From SBBV01 sp036555425 (lineage in GTDB: Bacteria > Pseudomonadota > Alphaproteobacteria > Bin65): a stretch of DNA of 41,246 nt. The stretch is from the NCBI GenBank assembly GCA_036555425.1, contig DATBLL010000124.1:1-41246 (forward strand). The letters are read 5' to 3'. A program made the translations under genes and the position numbers. Below the pieces are notes generated by a model that saw nothing but the letters and a program-made list of their open reading frames with translations, ran no database searches and had not been told where the DNA came from. Shown here piece by piece: positions 1 through 7,994 of this stretch (position 1 is the first letter of the stretch; each line of letters begins with the position of its first letter).

Positions 1-272
1 CCGTGCACGTGGTCGTGCACGCGCGCAAAATCGACCGCGGGCTCGTGCGGGGCCACGCCGAACGCGCCGGGCTGGCGCTGCAGCGCCGCCACGTGCGCGG
101 CGGCGAGCAGCGATTTCGAGGGCACGCAGCCATAGTTGAGGCAGTCGCCGCCCATCTTGTGTTTTTCGATGAGGGCGACGCGGGCGCCCATCTGCACCGC
201 GCCGGCCGCGAGCGAAAGCCCGCCCGAGCCCGCGCCGATGACGCAGAGATCGACCTCGAGAGTGTCAGCCAC
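1..272 (-). CDS. FAD-dependent pyridine nucleotide-disulfide oxidoreductase, N-terminal part (partial)
   Basis: Only the first ~90 residues lie in the window; the rest continues beyond position 1. The N-terminus has the dinucleotide-binding motif VIGAGSGG followed by the class I redox-active disulfide MGGDCLNYGCVPSKSLL, in which two cysteines flank LNYG. This signature is shared by dihydrolipoamide dehydrogenase, glutathione reductase and mercuric reductase, which pass electrons from NAD(P)H through FAD and the disulfide to a substrate. The fragment does not distinguish among them. A GTG start at 272-270 is preferred because GAGGGG lies 7 bases upstream and no in-frame ATG precedes it. The gene runs in the same direction as the TetR gene upstream of it, 105 bp away. 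Confidence 0.85.
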   Translation of the reverse strand, partial: MADTLEVDLCVIGAGSGGLSLAAGAVQMGARVALIEKHKMGGDCLNYGCVPSKSLLAAAHVAALQRQPGAFGVAPHEPAVDFARVHDHVH

Positions 273-377
273 GGCAATGCCCCTCGATGAACCGCCCCCG
301 CGGCGTGCGGTGGCTTACCCTCTTCCGCCGCAAAACGCGCGTCAATCGTCGTCACTTCGCCGTGAGGGCCGCGCCCG

Positions 378-1049
378 CTAACGCTTCAACAGCCCGCTCA
401 GCGTCATCTCGATCGCGGTCGCGATGAGCTTGTCGTGCGGGCGGTTCTTGAAATGCGGGTGGGTGATGAGCAGCGAGGCGAGGCCGTGGCCGCACGACCA
501 GATCGCATCGGTGAGCAGCGCGGGATCGCCGGTCCGCAGGATGCCGCGCTGGATGCAGAGCGCCACGTGCTCGGCGAGTTCCTTCAACACGAGCGGCCCC
601 AAAATGCCGGCGCGCACTGCGTCCTCGTCGGAGTTGATGTTCAAATCCTCGGCGAATTCGAGCATCAAGAGGTCCTTCGACATGAACAGCAGCCGATACT
701 CGTCCTGATGGGCGAGCGCGAAGCGCACATAGGTCTCCATCATCTGCTTCAGGGCTGCGAGCGGGTCGGATTCGGCGGCGCGGATCTGGCGGAAACGCTC
801 GAGCAGGCGCCCGAAGGTCTCGTTGCAGATTCCGAGCACGATCTCGCGTTTGTCCTTGAAGTGGTGGTAGAGCGCGGGAGCGGTGAGGCCGACGCGCGCG
901 CAGATCGCGCGGATGGTGACACGGTCGACGCCTTCCTTGAGGAACAGGCTGCGCGCCGCCGCCAGGATCTCCTCCCGCCGCTTATAGCCTTCGCCGCGCG
1001 GCTTTCGCCGCGCGCGGATTCGTGACCGCGGGGCGCGTTGACTTTTCAT
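378..1049 (-). CDS. TetR/AcrR family transcriptional regulator
   Basis: This is a 223-residue protein. A basic N-terminal tail is followed by a TetR helix-turn-helix at about residues 24-70 (REEILAAARSLFLKEGV, then TIRAICARVGLTAPALYHHF). The C-terminal ligand-binding region resembles the TetR_C WHG-type domain (ALAHQDEYRLLFM). It is divergently transcribed from a DevC/ATPase/HlyD exporter and shares with it an AT-rich palindrome at 1050-1092 that touches its own ATG. The likely role is repression of itself and of the exporter, relieved by an exported or toxic ligand that the sequence does not identify. No Shine-Dalgarno can precede the annotated ATG outside the palindrome, so a leaderless mRNA or a later start is possible. 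Confidence 0.9.
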   Translation of the reverse strand: MKSQRAPRSRIRARRKPRGEGYKRREEILAAARSLFLKEGVDRVTIRAICARVGLTAPALYHHFKDKREIVLGICNETFGRLLERFRQIRAAESDPLAALKQMMETYVRFALAHQDEYRLLFMSKDLLMLEFAEDLNINSDEDAVRAGILGPLVLKELAEHVALCIQRGILRTGDPALLTDAIWSCGHGLASLLITHPHFKNRPHDKLIATAIEMTLSGLLKR

Positions 1050-1092
1050 GTTAGCGAAGATAACTTATCGACGTTAAGTTATCAATGCTAAC
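1050..1092. promoter_or_regulatory. Nested inverted-repeat operator between tetR and the exporter operon
   Basis: The outer arms are GTTAGC (1050-1055) and GCTAAC (1087-1092). The inner arms are GATAACTTA (1059-1067) and TAAGTTATC (1075-1083). All are perfect matches and centred on the same point. The site is AT-rich in a GC-rich background and fills the space next to the regulator start codon. This fits a TetR dimer-of-dimers operator controlling both directions. The binding protein is inferred from position only. Confidence 0.8.
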
Positions 1093-1123
1093 ATAGTGCT
1101 TCAGCGGCGCGGAGGCGGCTCCG

Positions 1124-2266
1124 ATGCGTGGCGTTGCGCTCAAGATGCTGACCGGCGACCGGGCCAAGTATTTGGGCCTCATCTTCGGCATTGCCTTCGC
1201 CACCATGCTGATGTCGCAGCAGGTGTCGATCTTCATCGGGCTCATGGCGCGCACGGCGAGCCAGATTCTGGATGTGCGCGAGGCCGATCTCTGGGTCATG
1301 GACCCGCGCGTGCAATACGTGGAAGAGGTCGAGCCGATGACGTCGACGCAGCTCTGGCGCGTGCGCGGCGTCGAAGGCGTGGCCTGGGCGACACCCTTCT
1401 TCAAGGCGCTGACCGTCGCGCGCTCGGTCGATGGCGTGCTGCAGCAGGTGTTCATGCTGGGCGTCGACGATGCCTCGCTGGCCGGTATGTGCCCGGCCAT
1501 GCTGAAGGGTTCGGCGGCGGACCTCAAGCGCCCCGATGCGGTGGTCATCGACCGCGCCGGGCATCTGTTCATCTGGCCCGGCGAGGCGGTGAAGCCCGGC
1601 AAGAGCTTCGAGCTCAACGACCGGCGCGCCCTCGTCGTCGGCGTGTGCGAGGCGGCGGCGCCGTTCACGACCTTCCCGGTTGTCTTCGCCAAATACAGCG
1701 ATGCGCTGCGCTATGTCGGGAGCAGGCGCAAGCCGCTTTCCTACATCCTGGTGCGCGCCGAGGCCGGCGCCGATGTCGGCGCGTTGGCCAGGCGCATCGA
1801 GGCCGAAACCGGGCTGAAGGCGCTCACCTGGCGCCAGTTCATGTGGGCGACGATCGACTACTACCTCGAGCGCACCGGCATTCCCGTGAATTTCGGGATC
1901 ACGGTCGCGCTCGGCTTCATCGTCGGCGCCGCCGTCGCGGGCCAGACCTTCTACATTTTCGTGCTCGAGAATCTGCGTCAGTTCGGCGCCCTCAAGGCGA
2001 TGGGCGTGGGCAACCGCACCATCCTCGGCATGGTGCTGCTCCAGGCGCTCGTCGTCGCCGGCATGGGCTACGGCCTCGGCATCGGCTTCTCGGCGGCGTT
2101 CTTCGAGGTCACCGGGCGCGCCGCGGTGAGCCTGCGCGGCTTCAGCCTGCCGTGGGAGGTGATGGTTGGCACTGCCGGCGCCGTGCTCCTCATCATCGTG
2201 CTCGCGAGCCTCGCCAGCGTCCGCCGCGTGCTCGTGCTCGATCCCGCCATCGTCTTCCGCGGATAG
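1124..2266 (+). CDS. ABC transporter permease, DevC/FtsX-like
   Basis: This 380-residue protein has one N-terminal membrane segment (residues ~14-38), a large periplasmic region (~40-250) and three C-terminal membrane segments. This is the MacB/FtsX/DevC topology used by exporters that pair with a periplasmic adaptor. The C-terminus contains ENLRQFGALKAMGVGNRTI, the coupling region typical of DevC. The ATG is preceded by GGAGG (1111-1115). The ATPase starts 5 bp after the stop and the HlyD-like adaptor follows, so the three form one exporter operon. In cyanobacteria DevBCA exports glycolipids; the substrate here is unknown. An outer-membrane TolC partner is not in the window. Confidence 0.88.
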   Translation: MRGVALKMLTGDRAKYLGLIFGIAFATMLMSQQVSIFIGLMARTASQILDVREADLWVMDPRVQYVEEVEPMTSTQLWRVRGVEGVAWATPFFKALTVARSVDGVLQQVFMLGVDDASLAGMCPAMLKGSAADLKRPDAVVIDRAGHLFIWPGEAVKPGKSFELNDRRALVVGVCEAAAPFTTFPVVFAKYSDALRYVGSRRKPLSYILVRAEAGADVGALARRIEAETGLKALTWRQFMWATIDYYLERTGIPVNFGITVALGFIVGAAVAGQTFYIFVLENLRQFGALKAMGVGNRTILGMVLLQALVVAGMGYGLGIGFSAAFFEVTGRAAVSLRGFSLPWEVMVGTAGAVLLIIVLASLASVRRVLVLDPAIVFRG

Positions 2267-2271
2267 ATTCC

Positions 2272-3090
2272 ATGAACGCGATGTGGCTTCCCGTGACCGA
2301 CACCCGGCTTGTCGTGCCCGATCTCGGGGCGCCCGATTTCACGGCCAGCCGCGGCGCGCGCCGCGAGCGCACCGTTGCGGCACCGAGCGAAACGGTTGCG
2401 GATGGCGGCCCTGCCGTCCTGTGCCACGGCATCGTCAAGGATTTCGAATCGGGCGGCGGCACGCTGCGCGTCTTGCACGGCATCGATCTTTCGCTGCCCG
2501 CGGGCGAGATGGCGTTGCTGGTGGGCCCGAGTGGCTGCGGCAAGACCACGCTCATCTCGATCATCGCCGGCATCCTCACGCCGACCGAGGGCGAGGTGAT
2601 CGTGCAGGGCGAGAACCTGACGCGCCTCCCGGGCGCCAAGAAGACCGCTTTCCGCCGCCGCGCCATCGGCTTCATCTTCCAGCAATACAATCTCCTGCCC
2701 GCGCTTACCGCGGCCGAGAACGCGGCGGTGCCGCTGCTTGCGGCCAAGGTGCCGCAGGCCAAAGCGGTCAGGGCCGCGCGCGACGTGCTCGAACGCCTCG
2801 GCATGGCGGACCACGTCGAGAAGCTGCCGCGCCAGCTTTCGGGCGGCCAGCAGCAGCGTGTCGCCATCGCGCGCGCGCTCGTGCACGAGCCGAGCCTCAT
2901 CGTCTGCGACGAGCCCACTGCCGCCCTCGACGCCGAGAGCGGGCGCACGGTGATCGAGATGCTGAAGGGCGTCGCCGTCGGGGGCGGCCGCGCCGTGATC
3001 GTCGTGACCCACGACAACCGCATCTTCCCGTTCGGCGACCGAATCGTCGCGATGGAAGACGGGCGCATCGGCACGGCGCCCGCGCACTAA
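2272..3090 (+). CDS. ABC transporter ATP-binding protein (DevA/LolD-like)
   Basis: This 272-residue ATPase has Walker A GPSGCGKTT (about residues 85-93), a Q-loop in IFQQYNLLPALT, signature LSGGQQQRVAIARAL (residues ~189-203), Walker B LIVCDEPTAALD, and a switch histidine in VVTHDNR. About 45 residues precede the nucleotide-binding domain, longer than in typical LolD/DevA proteins. A downstream in-frame start would remove some of this low-complexity lead, but no strong ribosome site favours one. The protein energises the permease upstream and works with the adaptor downstream. The FQQYNLLPALT stretch is characteristic of the MacB/LolD/DevA subfamily. Confidence 0.92.
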   Translation: MNAMWLPVTDTRLVVPDLGAPDFTASRGARRERTVAAPSETVADGGPAVLCHGIVKDFESGGGTLRVLHGIDLSLPAGEMALLVGPSGCGKTTLISIIAGILTPTEGEVIVQGENLTRLPGAKKTAFRRRAIGFIFQQYNLLPALTAAENAAVPLLAAKVPQAKAVRAARDVLERLGMADHVEKLPRQLSGGQQQRVAIARALVHEPSLIVCDEPTAALDAESGRTVIEMLKGVAVGGGRAVIVVTHDNRIFPFGDRIVAMEDGRIGTAPAH

Positions 3091-3109
3091 TCGCCAGAGG
3101 AGCAGGGCC

Positions 3110-4261
3110 ATGAAGCGTTTCAGCCTCACACGCCACGGACTCCCGCTCATCGCCGCCGGAGCCCTTGCCTTCGCCACCTACTCGGTGCTGAGCGCGCATC
3201 AACCGCGCTTGAAGTCCGAGCCCCTGTTCGCGCCCCCCGCGAGCCCGTTCGAGAAAAGAGTCGCCGGCGTCGGCCTGGTCGAGCCCGCGAGTGAGACCAT
3301 CGCCGTCGCCACCGAGCTGGGCGGCGTGGTAGCGCGCGTGCACGTGGCGGCGGGACAGGCGGTCGAGGCCGGCGCGCCGCTCTTCACCATCGACGACCGC
3401 GCCTACCGTGCAGCCCTGGCGGATGCCGAGGCGAGCTTTGCTCTGGCCGAAGCCTCGATCGGCACGATCGGACGCCAGATCGAGGCGCAGCGCGCGCTCA
3501 TCCTCCAAGCCAGGGCGCAGCTCGCCGGCGCCGAGGCCGAATTCGCCCGCGCCGACGCCGATCGCGCGCGCTTCGCCGCGCTCGCGGCCAAGGATTGGGC
3601 GTCGCGCCAGAAGCTCGAGGCGACCCGCGCCGATGCCAGCAAGGCCGCGGCCGCGGTGCAATCGGCGCGCGCCGCCGTCGTGGCCGCGGAGCGCAATCTC
3701 GATGTCCTCGAGGCGCAGCACCGCGAGGCCGAGGCGCGCCGCGCGGCCGCCGCCGCCAAGCGCGACCGCGCCCGCGTCGATCTCGACAAGACCGTGATCA
3801 AGGCGCCGATCGCCGGCACCGTGCTCAGGGTCAATGTCCGCCTCGGCGAGTATGCGCCGGCGGGCGTGCTCGCCGAGCCGCTGCTGGCGCTGGGAGCCAC
3901 CGCCGTGCTCCATGTCCGCGTCGATGTGGACGAAACCGATGCCTGGCGCGTGCGCGCGGGCGCCGCGGCCCAGGCGCAATTGCGCGGCAACGCCGCGATC
4001 CGCGCCGATCTCGCCTTCGTGCGCTTCGAGCCGATGGTCGTGCCGAAGCGCAATCTCGCCGGCGGCGCGCAAGAGCGCGTCGATACGCGCGTGCTTCAGA
4101 TCCTCTACCGCTTCGATCCCGCAGGCTTTCCGGCGCGCGTGGGGCAGCAGGTCGACGTGTTCATCGCCGCGCCCACCGGCCGGGCGAGAGCCGGCGGCAC
4201 CCCGGAACGGACCGTCGGCGCGGCCGAGCGCAGCAGCGCCCCTCCCCATCGCCGTCCCTAG
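3110..4261 (+). CDS. HlyD-family periplasmic adaptor (membrane fusion protein) of the exporter
   Basis: This 383-residue protein has an N-terminal anchor (residues ~10-28) and a split biotinyl-lipoyl domain: ELGGVVARVHVAAGQAVEAGAPLFTID on one side and VIKAPIAGTVLRVNVRLGEYA on the other. A long Ala/Arg/Glu-rich coiled-coil hairpin (~95-215) lies between the halves. A C-terminal beta-barrel region follows, and the tail is Pro/Arg/Ala-rich and probably disordered. This is the DevB/HlyD adaptor layout bridging the inner-membrane pump to an outer-membrane channel. The ATG follows AGGAGCAGGG and starts 19 bp after the ATPase stop, so it is the third operon gene. Confidence 0.9.
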   Translation: MKRFSLTRHGLPLIAAGALAFATYSVLSAHQPRLKSEPLFAPPASPFEKRVAGVGLVEPASETIAVATELGGVVARVHVAAGQAVEAGAPLFTIDDRAYRAALADAEASFALAEASIGTIGRQIEAQRALILQARAQLAGAEAEFARADADRARFAALAAKDWASRQKLEATRADASKAAAAVQSARAAVVAAERNLDVLEAQHREAEARRAAAAAKRDRARVDLDKTVIKAPIAGTVLRVNVRLGEYAPAGVLAEPLLALGATAVLHVRVDVDETDAWRVRAGAAAQAQLRGNAAIRADLAFVRFEPMVVPKRNLAGGAQERVDTRVLQILYRFDPAGFPARVGQQVDVFIAAPTGRARAGGTPERTVGAAERSSAPPHRRP

Positions 4262-4388
4262 CCGCGCACCGCGTCTTTGCGCCGAAATCGGAGCGCCGAG
4301 GCGCCGCGCAAACGCCGCCGCCGGAGCAGCCCTAATATGTCAGGGCGGGTATTCGAGAATCGATTAAGTTTTTGATTTAGCGCGAAAA

Positions 4389-4402
4389 TCACATTCCTGT
4401 GA
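4389..4402. promoter_or_regulatory. Short palindrome in the AT-rich spacer before opgC
   Basis: TCACA-TTCC-TGTGA is a perfect 5+5 palindrome inside the least GC-rich part (about 4335-4425) of the 264-bp gap between the exporter operon and the OpgC-like gene. The gap holds no credible gene. The half-sites are in the opposite orientation to a CRP/FNR site. It may be an operator or chance; no partner is identified. Confidence 0.3.
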
Positions 4403-4525
4403 CGATCCGTATTCCTACTTAACGGCCGGCGCCCATCTGCTAAAACCGCAGCGCCGCGCGCAAGAACGTGGCCCGCAAAAGATTCGACGAGGGAGGAGCA
4501 AACGCGATAGCCGGAGGGGCTTTCC

Positions 4526-5737
4526 GTGCCTGCTACACTCGTTGCGAACGGCGTTTCGCCAGCATCGGCGGGCGCGCGCGACCCGCGGCTCGATTTTTTC
4601 CGCGGCCTCGCGCTGATCTTCATCTTCGTCGATCACGTCCCGGCCAATCCCTTTGCCCATGTCACGTTCCGGAATTTCGGCTTTTCCGATGCGGCCGAGA
4701 TGTTCGTCTTCATCTCGGGCTATGCCGCGGCGCTGGCCTTCGGCCGCACCTTCCTGCGCGAGGGCTTCGCCGCCGGCACCCGCCGCGTCGCCAAGCGCAT
4801 CGGCGAGATCTATGTCGCGCACGTCCTGCTGCTGATCGTCTGCGTCGGCGGCATCGGCGTGGCGGCGCGCGCCTTCGAAAGCCCGCTCTACTACGAATAC
4901 ATCAACCTCGTGCCCTTCGCCCACGAGCCGCTCGAGGCGATCTGGCGCGCGCTCGCGCTCAATCACCATCTCCTCTATCTCAACATCCTCCCGCTCTACA
5001 TCGTGCTGCTGCTCTGGTTCCCGGCGCTGTTCTGGCTGATCCGGCGGCATCCGGGCCTGGCGCTCGCGGCCTCGCTGGCCCTCTACGGCGTGACGCGCGC
5101 GACCGGGCTCAATTTGCCGAGCTACCCCAACAGCGATGGCTGGTTCTTCAACCCCTTCGCCTGGCAGCTGCTCTTCTCGATCGGCGCCATTCTCGGCCAC
5201 GCCGCCTTAAGGGGCGCGGTGCCGCCGCGCTCGCGCGCTCTGGTCGCCGCCGCGGCGCTCTATGCGTTCTTCGCCCTTGTCGTGATCGCGCCGTGGACGA
5301 AGGTCCCGGCCTTGGCCGAGTGGCGCCTCGTTCCCGGGGATCTCCTGGCGCCGATGAACAAGTCGGCGATGTCGGTCTGGCGGCTCGCGCACATCCTGGC
5401 CCTGGCCTATCTCGTTGCCATATTCGTTAAGCCCGGCGCCGCCTGGCTGCGCCAGGGCTGGGCGCAAGGGGTCGCCGCTTGCGGCCGTAGTTCCCTCGAT
5501 ATATTTACTTTGGGAACGTTCCTGTGCTTTGTTGCTTTGTTCATAAGGGTCGAGGCCGGGCGGGATCTGTGGATCCTGATCGCAATCAATGCGTGCGGCA
5601 TCGGCCTGATGGTGATGGTAGCCAAGTGGCTCTTGCGACGGAAAGCGCGGCCGATCCCGAGCACGTCGCCGGCACCTGTGCCGGCGGTGGCGCCTGGCGT
5701 TTCGTCCGCGGCACCGCCGCCGTCCTCGCGGTCCTGA
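4526..5737 (+). CDS. OpgC-family integral membrane acyltransferase
   Basis: This 403-residue protein has about ten predicted membrane segments. It opens with RDPRLDFFRGLALIFIFVDH, the conserved start of the OpgC C-domain/acyltransferase-3-like family, and continues with FGFSDAAEMFVFISGY. OpgC proteins succinylate osmoregulated periplasmic glucans at the inner membrane. Whether the acceptor here is a glucan is inferred from family only, as no opgGH is in the window. The start is GTG with GGAGGGG (4512-4518) 7 bases upstream. The C-terminus is Pro/Ser/Ala-rich. The gene end overlaps the start of a secreted SGNH hydrolase, suggesting joint action on an O-acyl group. Assignment to the family is firm; the exact substrate is not. 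Confidence 0.85.
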   Translation: MPATLVANGVSPASAGARDPRLDFFRGLALIFIFVDHVPANPFAHVTFRNFGFSDAAEMFVFISGYAAALAFGRTFLREGFAAGTRRVAKRIGEIYVAHVLLLIVCVGGIGVAARAFESPLYYEYINLVPFAHEPLEAIWRALALNHHLLYLNILPLYIVLLLWFPALFWLIRRHPGLALAASLALYGVTRATGLNLPSYPNSDGWFFNPFAWQLLFSIGAILGHAALRGAVPPRSRALVAAAALYAFFALVVIAPWTKVPALAEWRLVPGDLLAPMNKSAMSVWRLAHILALAYLVAIFVKPGAAWLRQGWAQGVAACGRSSLDIFTLGTFLCFVALFIRVEAGRDLWILIAINACGIGLMVMVAKWLLRRKARPIPSTSPAPVPAVAPGVSSAAPPPSSRS

Positions 5738-6492
5738 TCGCCGCCGGCGGCGCGCTCGCCGCCACGCCGTGCAAGGCGCCCAAAGACCTGGTGCGCTTCG
5801 GGGCGCCGCTCACCCACCTCGTCGAGGCCTTCAAGAAGACCAAGCTGATCAGGGTCGTCGCCATCGGCTCGTCGAGCACGGCCGGCAGCGGCGCCAGCTC
5901 GCCCCACGCCTCGTTCCCGGCGCAGCTCGACGACGAGCTCGAGCGGCGCTTCGGCGGCTGGGACTTCAAGGTGACGAATCTCGGTGTCGGCGGCCAGCTC
6001 GCGCGCGGGATGTTCGAGCGCATGGAGCGCGACGTGATCCCGCGCGAGCCGCACCTGGTGCTGTGGCAGACCGGCGTCAACGACGCGATCCGCGACGTCG
6101 GCGTCGACGATTATCGCAAGACGCTCAAGGACGGCGTCGAGCTGCTGCGCAAGCACGCAATCGACGTGGTCCTCATCCAGATGCAGTTCTACCCGAAGTC
6201 CGAGCGGGTGAAGGGCTACATCGACTATCTGCGCGTGATGCACGAAGTCGCGGCAAGCGAGGAGATCCCGGTCTTCCGCCGCTTCTCGATCATGAAGCAT
6301 TTCATCAAGAGCGGGCAGTTCACGGCTGGGCAGCTGCTCTCGCCCGATCTCTTCCACATGAACGACCTGTCCTATGGCTGCCTGGCCGTGCTCATGGCCG
6401 ACGCCATCGAGGATCAGGTCGCGCCGTTCCTGCAGGGCCGCGCCACCGCGACGGCTCCCGCCGCGCCGCGAGACCTCGCGCCGCGACGATAG
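5626..6492 (+). CDS. Secreted SGNH/GDSL-type hydrolase
   Basis: A signal peptide (hydrophobic core TAAVLAVLIAAGGALA, residues ~30-45) is followed by an SGNH fold. Block I is VVAIGSSSTAGSG with the likely nucleophile Ser83, block II is NLGVGGQLARG, block III is LWQTGVND, and block V is DLFHMND supplying the Asp/His pair. Such enzymes hydrolyse or transfer acyl esters, often O-acetyl groups on glycans. The start is uncertain: GTG at 5626 gives a good signal peptide but overlaps the OpgC-like gene by 112 bp and has only a weak ribosome site. Longer starts in the overlap are possible. Overlap with an acyltransferase gene suggests a periplasmic partner in glycan acylation. Confidence 0.8.
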   Translation: MALATESAADPEHVAGTCAGGGAWRFVRGTAAVLAVLIAAGGALAATPCKAPKDLVRFGAPLTHLVEAFKKTKLIRVVAIGSSSTAGSGASSPHASFPAQLDDELERRFGGWDFKVTNLGVGGQLARGMFERMERDVIPREPHLVLWQTGVNDAIRDVGVDDYRKTLKDGVELLRKHAIDVVLIQMQFYPKSERVKGYIDYLRVMHEVAASEEIPVFRRFSIMKHFIKSGQFTAGQLLSPDLFHMNDLSYGCLAVLMADAIEDQVAPFLQGRATATAPAAPRDLAPRR

Positions 6493-6522
6493 CGCCGGCG
6501 CCCAGTCCCTGCGTTGCGTTCA

Positions 6523-6545
6523 AGGAGGACGCAACCGGGCGGACG
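6523..6545 (+). terminator. Stem-loop after the SGNH hydrolase gene
   Basis: GTTGCGT (6523-6529) pairs with ACGCAAC (6539-6545) over a 9-base loop, about 30 bp after the stop. No T-tract follows, so it could be a processing or attenuating hairpin rather than an intrinsic terminator. Confidence 0.35.
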
Positions 6546-6633
6546 AACGGGGCCGGCGCTGGGGATAGCGAGGCATTCGCAGCGCGGTTTCATCGGCCCC
6601 GCGGCCGCCGGCGAGCACCCGAGTTCCCCTGCA

Positions 6634-6662
6634 TTGACAGAGCCTTAAGCGGGGCCGATAGT
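6634..6662 (+). promoter_or_regulatory. Sigma70-like promoter of the argD operon
   Basis: A perfect TTGACA (6634-6639), a 17-base spacer and GATAGT (6657-6662, four of six to consensus) lie about 100 bp before argD. It is the best consensus promoter seen in the window and leaves a ~90-base leader containing two hairpins. Confidence 0.65.
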
Positions 6663-6695
6663 CCGCGCTTTCCGCTGCCGCCCATGACGGCGGCG

Positions 6696-6730
6696 CCGGC
6701 CTTCGGCCGGGGTCCGGCCATGGACCGGAC
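6696..6730 (+). promoter_or_regulatory. Tandem hairpins in the argD leader
   Basis: CCGGCC-TTC-GGCCGG (6696-6710) is followed by GTCCGG-CCATGGA-CCGGAC (6712-6730). Both are perfect 6-bp stems between the predicted promoter and the argD ribosome site (GGAG at 6750-6753). They could stabilise the leader or attenuate expression. No known riboswitch consensus is recognised. Confidence 0.4.
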
Positions 6731-6761
6731 GGGGAAAGCGCCCGAAAGCGGAGTAGACGAA

Positions 6762-7994
6762 ATGACCGCCGTCGCACAAAAGCCGTCGGCCCAACCGGCC
6801 GTTTTGCCAACCTACAACCGGACCCCGCTCGCCTTCAGCCATGGCGAAGGGGCCTATCTCTTCTCGACCGAGGGGCGCCGCTATCTCGATTTCGGCAGCG
6901 GCATTGCGGTGACCGCGCTCGGCCACTGCCACCCGCATCTCGTCAGGGCGCTCAACGAGCAGGCGTCGAAGCTCTGGCACTGCTCGAACATCTACACGAT
7001 CCCGGGCCAGGAGAAACTCGCGCAGCGCCTCGTCGACCTCACCTTTGCCGACTCGGTCTTCTTCTGCAATTCCGGCGCCGAGGCGGTCGAGTGCGGCATC
7101 AAGATGATGCGCCACTACCACGACTCGACCGGCAATCCGGACAAGTACCGCATTCTCTGCGTCAACAACGCGTTTCACGGGCGCACACTCACCACGATCT
7201 TCGCCGGCGGCCAGGCCAAGCACACCGAGGGCTTCGGTCCCGCCGTCGACGGCTTCGATCACGTGGCGTTCGGCAACTTGAACGAGATGCGCGCCGCCGT
7301 GAACGAGAAGACCGCCGGCATCCTCGTCGAACCGATCCAGGGCGAGGGCGGCTATTCGGCGACGCCGCCGGGCTACCTCCAGGGCCTGCGCGCCATCTGC
7401 GACGAGTTCGGCCTGCTGCTGATGTACGACGAGGTGCAGACCGGCAATGGCCGCACCGGCAAGCTCTATGCCTACGAGGTCTACGGCGTGGCACCCGACA
7501 TCATGGCCACGGCCAAGGGCTTGGGCGGCGGCTTTCCGGTCGGCGCCTGCCTCGCCAACACCAAGGCCGCGACCGGCATGGTCGCCGGCACGCATGGCTC
7601 GACTTTCGGCGGCAACCCGCTTGCCATGGCCGTCGGCAACGCCGTCCTCGATGTCATTACCGCGCCCGGCTTCCTCGACAAGGTGGCGGCCACCGGCAAG
7701 CAACTCCACGCGAAGCTCAGGGAGCTGCAGAAACGGCATCCGCGCGTCTTCATCGAGGTGAGGGGCCTCGGCCTCATGGCGGGCCTGCGCTGCGCCGAAG
7801 GCGTGCCTTACCTTGAGATGGTGAACAAGCTCCGCGAGGCCGGACTGCTGACTGTCGGCGCGGGCGAGAACGTGGTGCGATTGGCGCCGCCGCTCATCAT
7901 CGACGCGAGCCACATCGCCGAGGCGATCGCGATCCTCGACAAGGTCGCGGCCCAATGGCCGCTTCCGGCGGAGAAGGCCCGTGCCGCGGGATAA
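6762..7994 (+). CDS. argD: Acetylornithine/succinyldiaminopimelate aminotransferase
   Basis: This 410-residue class III PLP aminotransferase converts N-acetylglutamate semialdehyde to N-acetylornithine in arginine synthesis. The family is shown by FGSGIAVTALGHCHP at the N-terminus, the phosphate-binding FFCNSGAEAVECGIK, NAFHGRTLTT, ILVEPIQGEGGY, the PLP aspartate in MYDEVQTGNGRTG, and the Schiff-base lysine in ATAKGLGGGFPVGA (K252). ATG at 6762 has GGAG 8 bases upstream. An in-frame ATG at 6720 sits inside a leader hairpin and is less likely. The stop overlaps the argF GTG by 14 bp, so the two are co-translated. Full length for the family. Confidence 0.96.
   Translation: MTAVAQKPSAQPAVLPTYNRTPLAFSHGEGAYLFSTEGRRYLDFGSGIAVTALGHCHPHLVRALNEQASKLWHCSNIYTIPGQEKLAQRLVDLTFADSVFFCNSGAEAVECGIKMMRHYHDSTGNPDKYRILCVNNAFHGRTLTTIFAGGQAKHTEGFGPAVDGFDHVAFGNLNEMRAAVNEKTAGILVEPIQGEGGYSATPPGYLQGLRAICDEFGLLLMYDEVQTGNGRTGKLYAYEVYGVAPDIMATAKGLGGGFPVGACLANTKAATGMVAGTHGSTFGGNPLAMAVGNAVLDVITAPGFLDKVAATGKQLHAKLRELQKRHPRVFIEVRGLGLMAGLRCAEGVPYLEMVNKLREAGLLTVGAGENVVRLAPPLIIDASHIAEAIAILDKVAAQWPLPAEKARAAG

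Noticed and set aside
4389..4402. CRP/FNR site before opgC
   Set aside because: The palindrome is TCACA-N4-TGTGA, the reverse orientation and spacing of CRP or FNR sites, so only an unnamed palindrome is claimed.
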